Positions 47,436 through 54,501 of a stretch of DNA of 54,501 bases are shown piece by piece. This stretch comes from Lawsonibacter faecis. GTDB lineage: Bacteria; Bacillota; Clostridia; Oscillospirales; Oscillospiraceae. The notes below the pieces were generated by a model that did not search any database, was not told the origin of the DNA, and was given only the letters and a program-made list of their open reading frames with translations. The stretch spans positions 1-54,501 of the forward strand of contig NZ_JACOPQ010000020.1 of NCBI RefSeq assembly GCF_014287675.1. Direction: 5' to 3'. Each line of letters begins with the position of its first letter. The first letter of the stretch is position 1. Both the position numbers and the translations under genes were made by a program.

Positions 47436-48455
47436 TTATTTATGGATGGGCTCGCTGCTGATTTCCACCCTGCCCTCGGTGATGGCCTTGCGGGCCTCCT
47501 CCACGGCGGCCTTGGCCTCGTCGGATACCTTGGAGCCCTCCAGGAACTCGAAGTCGCAGGCCCCCTCCTTCAGTCCGTAGATGGTACGCACACCGGGGGT
47601 GTACTTGCCGCCCACCGCGTCCTCAATGAACTGGATGACCATCTTGTCAAAGAAGTTGACCGCGCTGCCCAGCTCCAGGTCGCCCACCACGTCGCCGTAG
47701 TGGACATCCCAGCCCACATAGTAGGAGGATTTCTCCGCCGCGGCCTGGGCCGCGCCCACGCCGGTGCCGCCCGCCGCGCCGCCGATGATGTCGCAGTCCT
47801 TGCCGATGAGGGCCAGCCCCAGCTCCTTGCCCTTGGTGGGATCGGTAAAGGTGTTGGCGTAGACCACCACGTCCTCGATGTCGGGGTTGACGCTGCGCAT
47901 CCCCTGCTGCCAGCCGGCGATGATCTCGTTGATGGGCCCCACGTCGGAGCCGCCCACGATCCCCACCTTGTTCGTCTGGGTCATCATGCCGGCGGCCACG
48001 CCGGCCAGGTAGGCGGTCTCGGTCCGGCTCAGGCCGAACTCCTGGATATTTTTGCAGTTCTCCAGATCCGGGATCGCGCCGTCCATGCTGCCGAACTTGA
48101 TGTCGGGGAAGTCCTTGGCTACCGCCACGGTGGCTGCCGCCATATTGTCGTAGCTGGTGATAATGATGTCGTACCCTGCGTCGGCCAGGGCCCGGACCTT
48201 GGGCTCGTACTCACTGGTCTGGGTGGCCTCCACCAGCTTGATCTCCAGCTCGGGGTGGGCGGACTGGTAGTCCTTCAGACCCTGGTCCAGGTTCTGAAGC
48301 CACTCCGCCTGGTCCACCGCCATGTAGGACACGAAGGCCACCTTGGTCCTGTCGCCGTCGCCGCCGCTCCCCTCCTTGGGGCCGCAGCCCGCCAGGGCGA
48401 GGAGCATAGCCGCGCCGAGCGCCGCGCAGAGGAACCGGGTAAACTGTTTTTTCAT
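47436..48455 (-). CDS. BMP family nucleoside-binding lipoprotein
   Basis: The 339-residue precursor has a lipoprotein signal ending ALAGC and then the PnrA/BMP fold: KVAFVSYMAVDQAEW, YDIIITSYDN, FGLSRTETAYLAGVAAG and VGIVGGSDVGPINEIIAGWQQG. Proteins of this group bind purine nucleosides outside the membrane for an ABC transporter. It comes after the two permease genes in the same operon. GGAAAGGCGG precedes ATG 48455. Confidence 0.9.
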   Translation of the reverse strand: MKKQFTRFLCAALGAAMLLALAGCGPKEGSGGDGDRTKVAFVSYMAVDQAEWLQNLDQGLKDYQSAHPELEIKLVEATQTSEYEPKVRALADAGYDIIITSYDNMAAATVAVAKDFPDIKFGSMDGAIPDLENCKNIQEFGLSRTETAYLAGVAAGMMTQTNKVGIVGGSDVGPINEIIAGWQQGMRSVNPDIEDVVVYANTFTDPTKGKELGLALIGKDCDIIGGAAGGTGVGAAQAAAEKSSYYVGWDVHYGDVVGDLELGSAVNFFDKMVIQFIEDAVGGKYTPGVRTIYGLKEGACDFEFLEGSKVSDEAKAAVEEARKAITEGRVEISSEPIHK

Positions 48456-48480
48456 GTGTATGCCGCCTTTCCTTTTATGC

Positions 48481-49425
48481 TTATTCTTGTGCCGGGCACT
48501 CCCGGCCGGGTGCCATGAGGGTCCGCTCCGCTCTGCGCCGCCTGGCATTTTTGGCAAGCCTGCGGACGATGGGGGGCACGATGGCCACCACCAGAGCCAG
48601 CACGTAGGGGAGCATGGAGAGAATCTGGACAGGGTAGCCCTCGCCGGAGAGCATGAGCACCAGCGCGTCCGACGCGCCGAAGAGCAGACAGGCCAGCAGG
48701 GTGAGGATGGGCTCGAAGCCCGTGAGGGTCAGGGCGGCCAGAGCTGTAAAGCCGCGGCCGTTGGTCATACCCACATTGAAGAGGTTCAGGGAGAGGGCCA
48801 GCTGGGCCCCCGCCAGCCCGCAGAGGATGCCGTTCATCGCCAGGGCGAAGTAGCGGACCTTCTTCACGCTGATGCCCGCCGAGGCCGCCGCCTCCGCATT
48901 CAGCCCCACCGAGCGCATGGAGAGGCCCAAATCCGTCTTATAGAGGAAGATGTGCAGCAGGAAGGGGAGGACCAGGGCGAGATAGACCAGGATGGAGTGG
49001 TTGTTGAGGATGGGCCCCAGTACCGGGATGGCCTCCAGCCAGGGCAGGTTTACCGTGGGCAGGGCCAGCTCCGGAGGGAGGATGTACCGTCCGCTGGTGT
49101 GGAAGATGGGGATGAGGAGATACCGGGTCAGCCCTCCCGCGATGGTGATGACGGCGATGGCGCAGATGACCGGGTCCACATCCAGCTCAAAGACGAAGAG
49201 GGCGTAGACCATGGTCATGAGAAGGCTCACCGCTGCGGCGAAGAGGATGCCGCCCAGCACGCTCCCGGTGAGGTAGGCCCCCACCACCGAGGCGAAGCAG
49301 CCGAAGAGCATGAAGCCCTCCAGGGCGATGTTGAAGATATTCACCCGCAGGGAGAAGAGTCCGCCCAGGGCCACCAGCAGCACCGGCGCGGCCAGGCGCA
49401 CCGTCAGATTGAGAAAATCCAGCAC
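48481..49425 (-). CDS. Nucleoside ABC transporter permease (NupQ/YufQ-like)
   Basis: One of two membrane subunits of the importer. The 314-residue protein has eight or more helices and the family segments GGLFSLRVNIFNIALEGFMLFG, SVGLNAEAAASAGISVKK and ALAALTLTGFEPILTL. The second permease starts upstream; together they form the channel for nucleosides bound by the BMP lipoprotein. Its start lies three bases from the preceding stop. It carries a basic tail (RRLAKNARRRRAERTL). Confidence 0.9.
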   Translation of the reverse strand: MLDFLNLTVRLAAPVLLVALGGLFSLRVNIFNIALEGFMLFGCFASVVGAYLTGSVLGGILFAAAVSLLMTMVYALFVFELDVDPVICAIAVITIAGGLTRYLLIPIFHTSGRYILPPELALPTVNLPWLEAIPVLGPILNNHSILVYLALVLPFLLHIFLYKTDLGLSMRSVGLNAEAAASAGISVKKVRYFALAMNGILCGLAGAQLALSLNLFNVGMTNGRGFTALAALTLTGFEPILTLLACLLFGASDALVLMLSGEGYPVQILSMLPYVLALVVAIVPPIVRRLAKNARRRRAERTLMAPGRECPAQE

Positions 49426-49428
49426 GGC

Positions 49429-50475
49429 TTAATTTCCCCCCTTCCGGTTCCGGCGGAAGCCGAAGCGCAGGATGTTGACAGTGGCGAAGAACATGACGAA
49501 GCCCTGCACCACCTGCACCAGCTCGGCGGGCACGCTGGTCTCCACCGAGAGCGTCACCGACCCGCTCTGGAGCGCGCCCAGGATGAGGGAGCCGAAGACC
49601 ATGCCCACGCTTCCACCCTTGCCGATGAGGGCGGCGGTCATGCCGTTATAGCCCATTCCGGCAGCGAAGCCCTCGTACATCTTGTGGTACACCCCCGCCA
49701 CCTCACCCACGGCGGCCAGGCCGGAGAAGGCGCCGCCAATGAGGGCCATAATGAGGATAATCCGCACGGTGGGCAGGCCGCAGGCTCTGGAGAACCGGGG
49801 GTTTTTACCGATCATCCGCAGCTCGTAGCCCGGCACCGTACGCTGCATCCCCAGGCCGTAGACCAGCACAATCAGGACCACGCCGCCCACCATGGCCGCC
49901 GCAGGGAGGGCGGCCTCAATGAGGTAGGACATGGGCATGGAGGAATTGGGGTCGGCGAAGGAGGCGTGGAGGAGCATGTAGCTGCTCAGCAGTGTGGCGA
50001 TGTAGTTGAGGAGCACGCCAATCACAATTTCGTTGATGCCCAGCAGGAATTTCAGGAGGGCCGGGATCAGGGACATCACTCCCCCCACCAGCGCCCCCAG
50101 CAGCACCATGACCAATATCTGGAGAAAACCGGGCGCGCCGCCCATGAACTGAGGCACCCAGGCCACCGCCAGGGCGGCGGTGAACATCTGCCCCTCCTGG
50201 CCGATATTGAAGTACCCGCACCGGTCGCACAGGGAGAAGGAGAGGGCCAGCATGATGATGGGCAGAGTATACCGCACCGTGTTCCTGAGGCCCGCAGCGC
50301 TGCCGAAGGCCCCTCTGAGCAGGGCGCCGTAGGCCTCCAGCGGATTCCCGCCGGAGAATACCACCACGATGCCCGCCATGATGAAAGAGATGAGGATGGC
50401 GCACACCGGGCTCACAAGACCCAGTGCCCAGTGCTTGAGACCCCGGAGATCCAGGGCCGCCGTTTTTGCTCCCAT
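49429..50475 (-). CDS. Nucleoside ABC transporter permease (NupP/YufP-like)
   Basis: The larger permease, 348 residues with about ten helices. It has GNPLEAYGALLRGAFGSAAGLRNTVRYTLP and RCGYFNIGQEGQMFTAALA, typical of the BMP-linked sugar/nucleoside permeases, and MYEGFAAGMGYNGMTAALIGKGG near the end. GGAGG stands ten bases before the ATG and overlaps the end of the ATPase gene, five bases away. It works with the other permease and the ATPase of the operon. Confidence 0.9.
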   Translation of the reverse strand: MGAKTAALDLRGLKHWALGLVSPVCAILISFIMAGIVVVFSGGNPLEAYGALLRGAFGSAAGLRNTVRYTLPIIMLALSFSLCDRCGYFNIGQEGQMFTAALAVAWVPQFMGGAPGFLQILVMVLLGALVGGVMSLIPALLKFLLGINEIVIGVLLNYIATLLSSYMLLHASFADPNSSMPMSYLIEAALPAAAMVGGVVLIVLVYGLGMQRTVPGYELRMIGKNPRFSRACGLPTVRIILIMALIGGAFSGLAAVGEVAGVYHKMYEGFAAGMGYNGMTAALIGKGGSVGMVFGSLILGALQSGSVTLSVETSVPAELVQVVQGFVMFFATVNILRFGFRRNRKGGN

Positions 50476-50480
50476 ATTGA

Positions 50481-52007
50481 CTAGCCCTCCTTTTTCCGGC
50501 GGGTGACGCCGCCCATCAGCAGGCCGATGTCCGCCTCGCTCACCGTGCCCAGATCGGTGATCTCACCGGCGCAGGAACCCTCGTAGAGGATGATGAGCCG
50601 GTCGCTCAGACTCATCAGCTCCTCCAAATCCGCGGACACCAGCAGGATGGCCGTGCCGCCGCGCTTGCGCGCCAGCAGGTGTTCCCGGACGAAATTGATG
50701 GCGCCGATATCCAGTCCCCGGGTGGGCTGGGCGGCGATGAGTACCTTGGGATTGCGGGCGATCTCCCGGGCCAGGACAATCTTCTGCATATTGCCGCCTG
50801 AGAGGGATTTGACGGGCTTTCCGGCGCTGACGCCCCGGATGTCGAAGCTCTCAATCATTCTCCCCGTGTTCTCCCGAATAGCCTTTCTCATCAGCAGGCC
50901 CATACGGCTGAAGGGCCCTCTGTTATCGCAGCCGCAGATCAGATTCTCGTCGATGTCCCCCTCCAGAGCCAGGCCGGTGGTCATGCGGTCTTCGGGAATA
51001 TAGCCCAGACCCCTGTCCCGGCGCTCGCGGATGGAGCAGCGGGAGATATCCTCCCCGGCCAGGGTCACAGTTCCGCCTGAGGCCTGGAGCATCCCCACCA
51101 GAATGTCGATAAGCTGGGACTGGCCGTTGCCCTCCACGCCGCCCACGCCCAGGATCTCCCCCGCGCGGACCTGGAGGGAGAGGTTGCGCAGCTTCGGCAC
51201 GCCGTCTCCGTCGAAGCACCAGAGGTTTTTTGCCTCCAGCACTGCGGCGCCGATGTCTGCGGCCTTGTCGTTTTGGAGCAGCTGCACGTCCTGCTTGCCG
51301 ATCATGGCCTGGGCGACGGCGGTCTCGTCCACGCCGCCGCCGTCAAAGCCCGCCGCCACCCTGCCCTTGCGCATTACGGTGATGCGGTCGGCAATTTCAA
51401 TGACCTCCCGCAGCTTGTGGGAGATGAAGATTACCGACGTGCCCTCCGCCTTCAGCTCCCGGAGGATGCCGAAAAGCTCGGTGGTCTCCTGGGGTGTGAG
51501 CACCGCCGTGGGCTCATCCAGAATGAGCACCCTGGCACCCAGGTAGAGGACCTTGATGATCTCAATTTTCTGCCGCTCGCCCACGCAGAGGGAGCTGATG
51601 GGCGCGTCGGGCGAGTTTTTCATGCCGAAGCGGGTCAGCAGCTCCTGCACCCGCTGCCGGGCCTGCCGGTAATTAACGAAGCCCAGCCTCTTGGGTGTAT
51701 GGCCCAGGATGATGTTCTCCACAATGGACATCTCCGGAATCTGCATGAAATTCTGGTGGACCATGCCTATGCCCAGGGCCAGGGCCCCCGCCACGTTGTA
51801 GCTGCGCCTCTCCCCACCCACCCAGATCTCGCCCTCGTCGGGTGCGTACTGGCCGTAGAGAACGCGCATCAGCGTCGTCTTGCCTGCGCCGTTCTCCCCC
51901 ACCAGCGCGTGGATCTGCCCCGCCTCCAGAGTGAAGTCCACGCTGTCGTTGGCCACGATGGCGGGAAAACGCTTGGTGATTCCCACCATCCGTACCACAG
52001 GTTCCAT
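50481..52007 (-). CDS. Nucleoside ABC transporter ATPase (NupO/YufO-like)
   Basis: A double ATPase of 508 residues. The first cassette has Walker A GENGAGKTT, signature SLCVGERQKIEI and Walker B LILDEPTAVLTP. The second has a degenerate Walker A (GVEGNGQSQL) but a clear SLSGGNMQKIVLARE and QPTRGLD, as is usual for this subfamily. It is the first gene of the operon. ATG 52007 has GGAGG ten bases upstream; an earlier ATG is ten codons further left. A strong promoter and palindromic sites lie in front. Confidence 0.95.
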   Translation of the reverse strand: MEPVVRMVGITKRFPAIVANDSVDFTLEAGQIHALVGENGAGKTTLMRVLYGQYAPDEGEIWVGGERRSYNVAGALALGIGMVHQNFMQIPEMSIVENIILGHTPKRLGFVNYRQARQRVQELLTRFGMKNSPDAPISSLCVGERQKIEIIKVLYLGARVLILDEPTAVLTPQETTELFGILRELKAEGTSVIFISHKLREVIEIADRITVMRKGRVAAGFDGGGVDETAVAQAMIGKQDVQLLQNDKAADIGAAVLEAKNLWCFDGDGVPKLRNLSLQVRAGEILGVGGVEGNGQSQLIDILVGMLQASGGTVTLAGEDISRCSIRERRDRGLGYIPEDRMTTGLALEGDIDENLICGCDNRGPFSRMGLLMRKAIRENTGRMIESFDIRGVSAGKPVKSLSGGNMQKIVLAREIARNPKVLIAAQPTRGLDIGAINFVREHLLARKRGGTAILLVSADLEELMSLSDRLIILYEGSCAGEITDLGTVSEADIGLLMGGVTRRKKEG

Positions 52008-52025
52008 CCTGACGCCACCTCCAAT

Positions 52026-52049
52026 AAGTATAAACATATACTTGTATAT
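52026..52049. promoter_or_regulatory. Palindromic operator candidates for the GntR regulator
   Basis: Overlapping inverted repeats lie between promoter and start codon: AAGTATA-aaca-TATACTT (52026-52043) and ATATAC-tt-GTATAT (52036-52049). GntR/HutC-type regulators bind such AT-rich palindromes. They lie some 20 bases downstream of the -10, where binding would block transcription. Confidence 0.6.
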
Positions 52050-52069
52050 ACGTCTTAACTACTAAAAGA

Positions 52070-52099
52070 ATTATAGCATTCTATATACACGGGTGTCAA
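52070..52099 (-). promoter_or_regulatory. Promoter of the nucleoside operon
   Basis: A consensus TTGACA (52094-52099) and TATAAT (52070-52075) with an 18-base spacer on the minus strand. Bases 52100-52314 hold no gene that I can support. Confidence 0.9.
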
Positions 52100-52314
52100 T
52101 GTAAAATGCAAAAACTGGGGAAGTCGACGAAAGGACATGGCAAACTGCACAAAAACTGCCGAATTACGGAGGACATGGAGCGGTCCCGACGGCGGGGGAG
52201 AAATGCCGCCGACGCTTGGGGCGCAGCCTGTGCCGGCCGTGGTGGAGAACCTGCGAAAGAAGACCGGGCTTTTTCCGACTTTGTATCCCCCCTCCTGTCC
52301 CGGCCCGGCGGACG

Positions 52315-52346
52315 CGAAAAGAGCGCGCCGAAGCGCGCTCTTTTCG
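52315..52346 (-). terminator. Terminator of the nucleobase permease gene
   Basis: A 13-bp stem (52315-52327 with 52334-52346), extended by one C-G pair closing a CGAA loop, lies 12 bases after the permease stop. The T-run is the end of the stem itself. Confidence 0.75.
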
Positions 52347-52358
52347 ATGAGGCGACTC

Positions 52359-53726
52359 TTATTCGCTGACTGCGGCGTCGGCCTTGGCCGCAGCCTTCTC
52401 CTCGGGGTCCTTGGGGAGGATCAGATTGAGGAGGATGGCCATCAGGGTGGCGACCACCACGGAGGAGGAGCCGAACACGGTGGCGACCCAGGAGGGGAAG
52501 CCGGGGCCGCTCAGGCAGCCGCTGACCTGGGTGATGCCCACGCCCAGGGCGACGGAGAGGCCCACCACGGTGCTCTTGCGCATGGTGAACTTGCCCTCGG
52601 AGGTGATCATGCGGATGCCGGTCATGGTGATCATGGCGAAAACCGAGATGGTGGCGCCGCCGACCACACACTGAGGGATGGTGGAGAGAATGGAGGCGAA
52701 CTTGGGCACCAGACCGGCCACCAGCAGGATAACAGAGGCCAGGGCGAAGACCGCCCGGTTGATGACCCGGTTGACGGTGACGATGCCCACGTTCTGGCTG
52801 TAGGAGGCCACGGGCAGGCCGCCGAAGAAGGCGCCGATGACGCTCATGACGCCCTGGCCGACGATGCCGCCGGAGAGCTCCTTGTTGGTGGGCATACGGT
52901 CCATGCCGCCCATGGTGGTGGAGGAGAGGTCGCCGATGGTCTGGACGGAGTTGACGATGTATACAATGGCCAGGGACACAATGGCCGCGGGCTCAAACTG
53001 AATTTCGAAGGGCATGAACTTGGGCAGAGCGAACCATGCGGCGTCGCCCACGGCGGAGAGGTCCACGATTCCCGCGATAAAGGCCGCGATGTAGCCCACA
53101 ATCATGCCGAAGAGCAGAGCGCCCAGCTTCCACACGCCCTTGGTGAAGTTCTGGAGGATAATGACCACCGCGAAGGTGATGAGGGCCACAATCCAGCTCC
53201 GGGCGCCGCCGAACCACTCGCTGGAGGCATTGCCGCCGGCCATATACCGCACGGCGGTGGGGTAGAGGGAAAGGCCGATGGTAAAGATGACCGTGCCGGT
53301 GACCAGCGGGGGGAAGAGCTTGCGGATGGGCTTGACGAAAATACCGAAGAGGATTGCCACAAAGCCGCCGATGAGCTCGGCGCCCAGGATTGCGCCGATG
53401 CCGAAATCCATTCCGATGGCCTGGAGGGTGGGGACGTAGGCGAAGCTGATGCCCATGATGACCGGCAGGCGGGAGCCGATGCGGCCAAAAATGGGGAAGA
53501 GCTGGAGCAGGGTGGCCAATGCCGTGACAATCAGGGAGACCTGGATGAGCAGGGTCTTCTCCTCGCCGGAGAGGTTGCATACGCCGGACACAATCATGGC
53601 CGGGGTGATGACGCCCACCACGGCGGCCACTACGTGCTGGAGACCCAGGGGGACGAGCTGCCCGGCAGGGGGAATGCCTGTGTAGGAGAAGACGGTCTCG
53701 CTGGTCTTTGCGGCGTTCTTTTCCAT
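52359..53726 (-). CDS. NCS2 family nucleobase:cation symporter
   Basis: This membrane transporter of 455 residues has about 12-14 helices and the NCS2 signatures QHVVAAVVGVITPAMIV near the start, SFAYVPTLQAIGM, and the substrate loop FFGGLPVASYSQNVGIVTVNRVINR. The QN(V)G motif points to the xanthine/urate side of the family (as in YgfU, PbuX) more than to uracil, but this is not proof. It is likely the uptake system for the purine cluster. GAGG lies eight bases before ATG 53726; an ATG just before is too close. Confidence 0.9.
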   Translation of the reverse strand: MEKNAAKTSETVFSYTGIPPAGQLVPLGLQHVVAAVVGVITPAMIVSGVCNLSGEEKTLLIQVSLIVTALATLLQLFPIFGRIGSRLPVIMGISFAYVPTLQAIGMDFGIGAILGAELIGGFVAILFGIFVKPIRKLFPPLVTGTVIFTIGLSLYPTAVRYMAGGNASSEWFGGARSWIVALITFAVVIILQNFTKGVWKLGALLFGMIVGYIAAFIAGIVDLSAVGDAAWFALPKFMPFEIQFEPAAIVSLAIVYIVNSVQTIGDLSSTTMGGMDRMPTNKELSGGIVGQGVMSVIGAFFGGLPVASYSQNVGIVTVNRVINRAVFALASVILLVAGLVPKFASILSTIPQCVVGGATISVFAMITMTGIRMITSEGKFTMRKSTVVGLSVALGVGITQVSGCLSGPGFPSWVATVFGSSSVVVATLMAILLNLILPKDPEEKAAAKADAAVSE

Positions 53727-53780
53727 CATAATCGCCTCACAAATTTTTTTTAGCAAAGAATATTATTTTGAATCGACCCA

Positions 53781-53809
53781 ATCATACCCCATATTTGGCG
53801 CGGATGCAA
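53781..53809 (-). promoter_or_regulatory. Promoter of the nucleobase permease gene
   Basis: TTGCAT (53804-53809) and TATGAT (53781-53786) with a 17-base spacer on the minus strand, about 55 bases before the start. Between 53810 and 54258 I find no gene; the stretch holds only short chance frames and a partial GC-rich inverted repeat near 53982-54018. Confidence 0.75.
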
Positions 53810-54258
53810 GAGAAATTCGCGGCAAACTGTGAAAATATTAACGGCTCAATTTGTGCAAAAGGTCAAATCAGGCGTTCCAAGTGCAGCATATACCGTAAAT
53901 GCTGCCGAAAGGGCGAAATAACCTGCTGAAATAATGGACAGCGTTTTTGGGAGAAACAGGGTGAATTTGTGAAACCCTAAGAGAAGGCGCCCGAGCACCG
54001 GTGGGCCGGCGCCTCTTCCATAGGGATGCTCATGCGGGGCGCCGCCCACCCGGCCCTGCGGACCCTCGTCTTTTTAAAACCGTTTTTCACCCGGCATCTC
54101 CCTCAATTGGCTGTACCAATAGAGGGGTTCCATGCCACTCCTGGAAGGTTCCGCCTGGATTTGCCCCACTTCCAAGCCCCAAATGTGGCGCATTGTACAA
54201 TTTGCCCCGGCGTATTTTTGACGGAACGCTGAAATTGTGTAAAGTGCGCAAAAACCAC

Positions 54259-54287
54259 TTGAAAATACGGAGAAAGTGGTTTAACAT
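54259..54287 (+). promoter_or_regulatory. Promoter of the terminal lipoprotein gene
   Basis: TTGAAA (54259-54264) and TAACAT (54282-54287) with a 17-base spacer, about 80 bases before the lipoprotein start. Confidence 0.6.
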
Positions 54288-54300
54288 AAATGGCACAGGG

Positions 54301-54334
54301 GGCTGGAAACGTTTCCAATGAAACGTTTCCAGCC
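54301..54334 (+). promoter_or_regulatory. Tandem LacI-family-like operator in a perfect inverted repeat
   Basis: Two GAAACGTTTC palindromes (54306-54315 and 54320-54329) stand close together within a larger 15-bp perfect inverted repeat (54301-54315 with 54320-54334, loop CAAT). GAAACGTTTC is the typical core for LacI-type sugar regulators. It begins about eight bases after the predicted transcription start, so a bound repressor would block the polymerase. Confidence 0.65.
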
Positions 54335-54366
54335 GAGGCCCTCAATCTGAACAGGAGGCATTTATA

Positions 54367-54501
54367 ATGAAGAAAAGGCTCTTTGCTCTTGCACTCAGCG
54401 GCGCGCTTCTGATGACCGCACTGGCCGGCTGCGGCGACAAGCCCGCGGGCGGCAGCCCGTCACCCAGCAAGACGCCGGACGCGTCGCCGTCCGCCAGCAC
54501 C
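54367..54501 (+). CDS. Lipoprotein, probable ABC substrate-binding protein (partial)
   Basis: Only the first 45 codons are inside the window. They give a lipoprotein signal with a basic start (MKKRLFALALSG), a hydrophobic core and the lipobox ALAGC, then a Ser/Pro/Gly-rich linker (GGSPSPSKTPDASPSAS). AGGAGG stands eight bases before the ATG. The LacI-like operator in front suggests a sugar-binding protein of an ABC transporter, but the mature domain is not visible. Confidence 0.8.
   Translation, partial: MKKRLFALALSGALLMTALAGCGDKPAGGSPSPSKTPDASPSAST

Noticed and set aside
1..54501. Insertion sequences, prophage, CRISPR arrays, tRNA or rRNA genes
   Set aside because: No transposase, integrase, phage structural gene, regular spaced repeat array or cloverleaf was seen. 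The repeats found are short and lack their own enzymes.

Overview
The window looks like a chromosomal segment from a GC-rich, spore-forming, anaerobic Clostridia member, most plausibly Oscillospiraceae of the Flavonifractor/Lawsonibacter/Intestinimonas kind. The pointers are SpoIIID, an Rnf complex, an archaeal/eukaryotic-type ProS, a YgeW/YgeX/YgeY/YgfK/SsnA purine cluster and strong GC bias. No species can be fixed from sequence alone. I see no tRNA, rRNA, transposase, integrase, phage or CRISPR.

Left part (1-13,000). spoIIID is followed by a bidirectional terminator. Then comes a minus-strand shikimate/phenylalanine run read from about 9,450 down to 680: leader peptide, attenuator, aroF, GNAT, aroB, aroA, aroC, pheA, aroK, aroQ, aroE. 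The 30-codon leader peptide has six aromatic codons and is followed by an intrinsic terminator just before aroF, which suggests attenuation by aromatic amino acid supply. Upstream lie a B12-type radical SAM gene, a small unknown gene and proS.

Middle (13,000-26,200). A mixed stretch holds an unknown gene, an AraC/effector-binding regulator, a zinc phospholipase C-like protein, a TIGR04076 protein and a two-gene set for a predicted DNA repair/modification system (TIGR03915 plus radical SAM TIGR03916) with LexA-like boxes in its promoter. A plus-strand energy locus follows: NusG-II protein, Gx transporter, ApbE flavin transferase and rnfCDGEAB. RnfG carries two FMN-binding domains.

Right part (26,400-54,501). 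This is a purine and nucleoside catabolic island: carbamate kinase, YgeW, YgeY, YgeX (diaminopropionate ammonia-lyase), a selenium-type xanthine dehydrogenase, YgfK, SsnA, an SDR, a membrane protein, a YheO/DauR-type regulator, then a nucleoside ABC transporter operon with an ADP-ribosylglycohydrolase-family enzyme, a PfkB kinase and a GntR regulator, and finally an NCS2 nucleobase permease. Together they would import purines and nucleosides, break the ring down to diaminopropionate, pyruvate and carbamoyl phosphate, and recover ATP through carbamate kinase; Rnf would couple ferredoxin to an ion gradient. A Cys-Gln thioester surface protein, frameshifted just before its LPXTG anchor, interrupts the island. 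The window ends inside a lipoprotein gene with a LacI-family-like operator.

The most unusual structure is a short (about 95 bp) repeat found right after aroC and right after ssnA. In both places it is flanked by a 55-60 bp direct duplication of the host gene's own 3' end. A second repeat family sits directly behind the stop codons of aroF, ygeW and ygfK, and very long perfect palindromes mark several gene ends.
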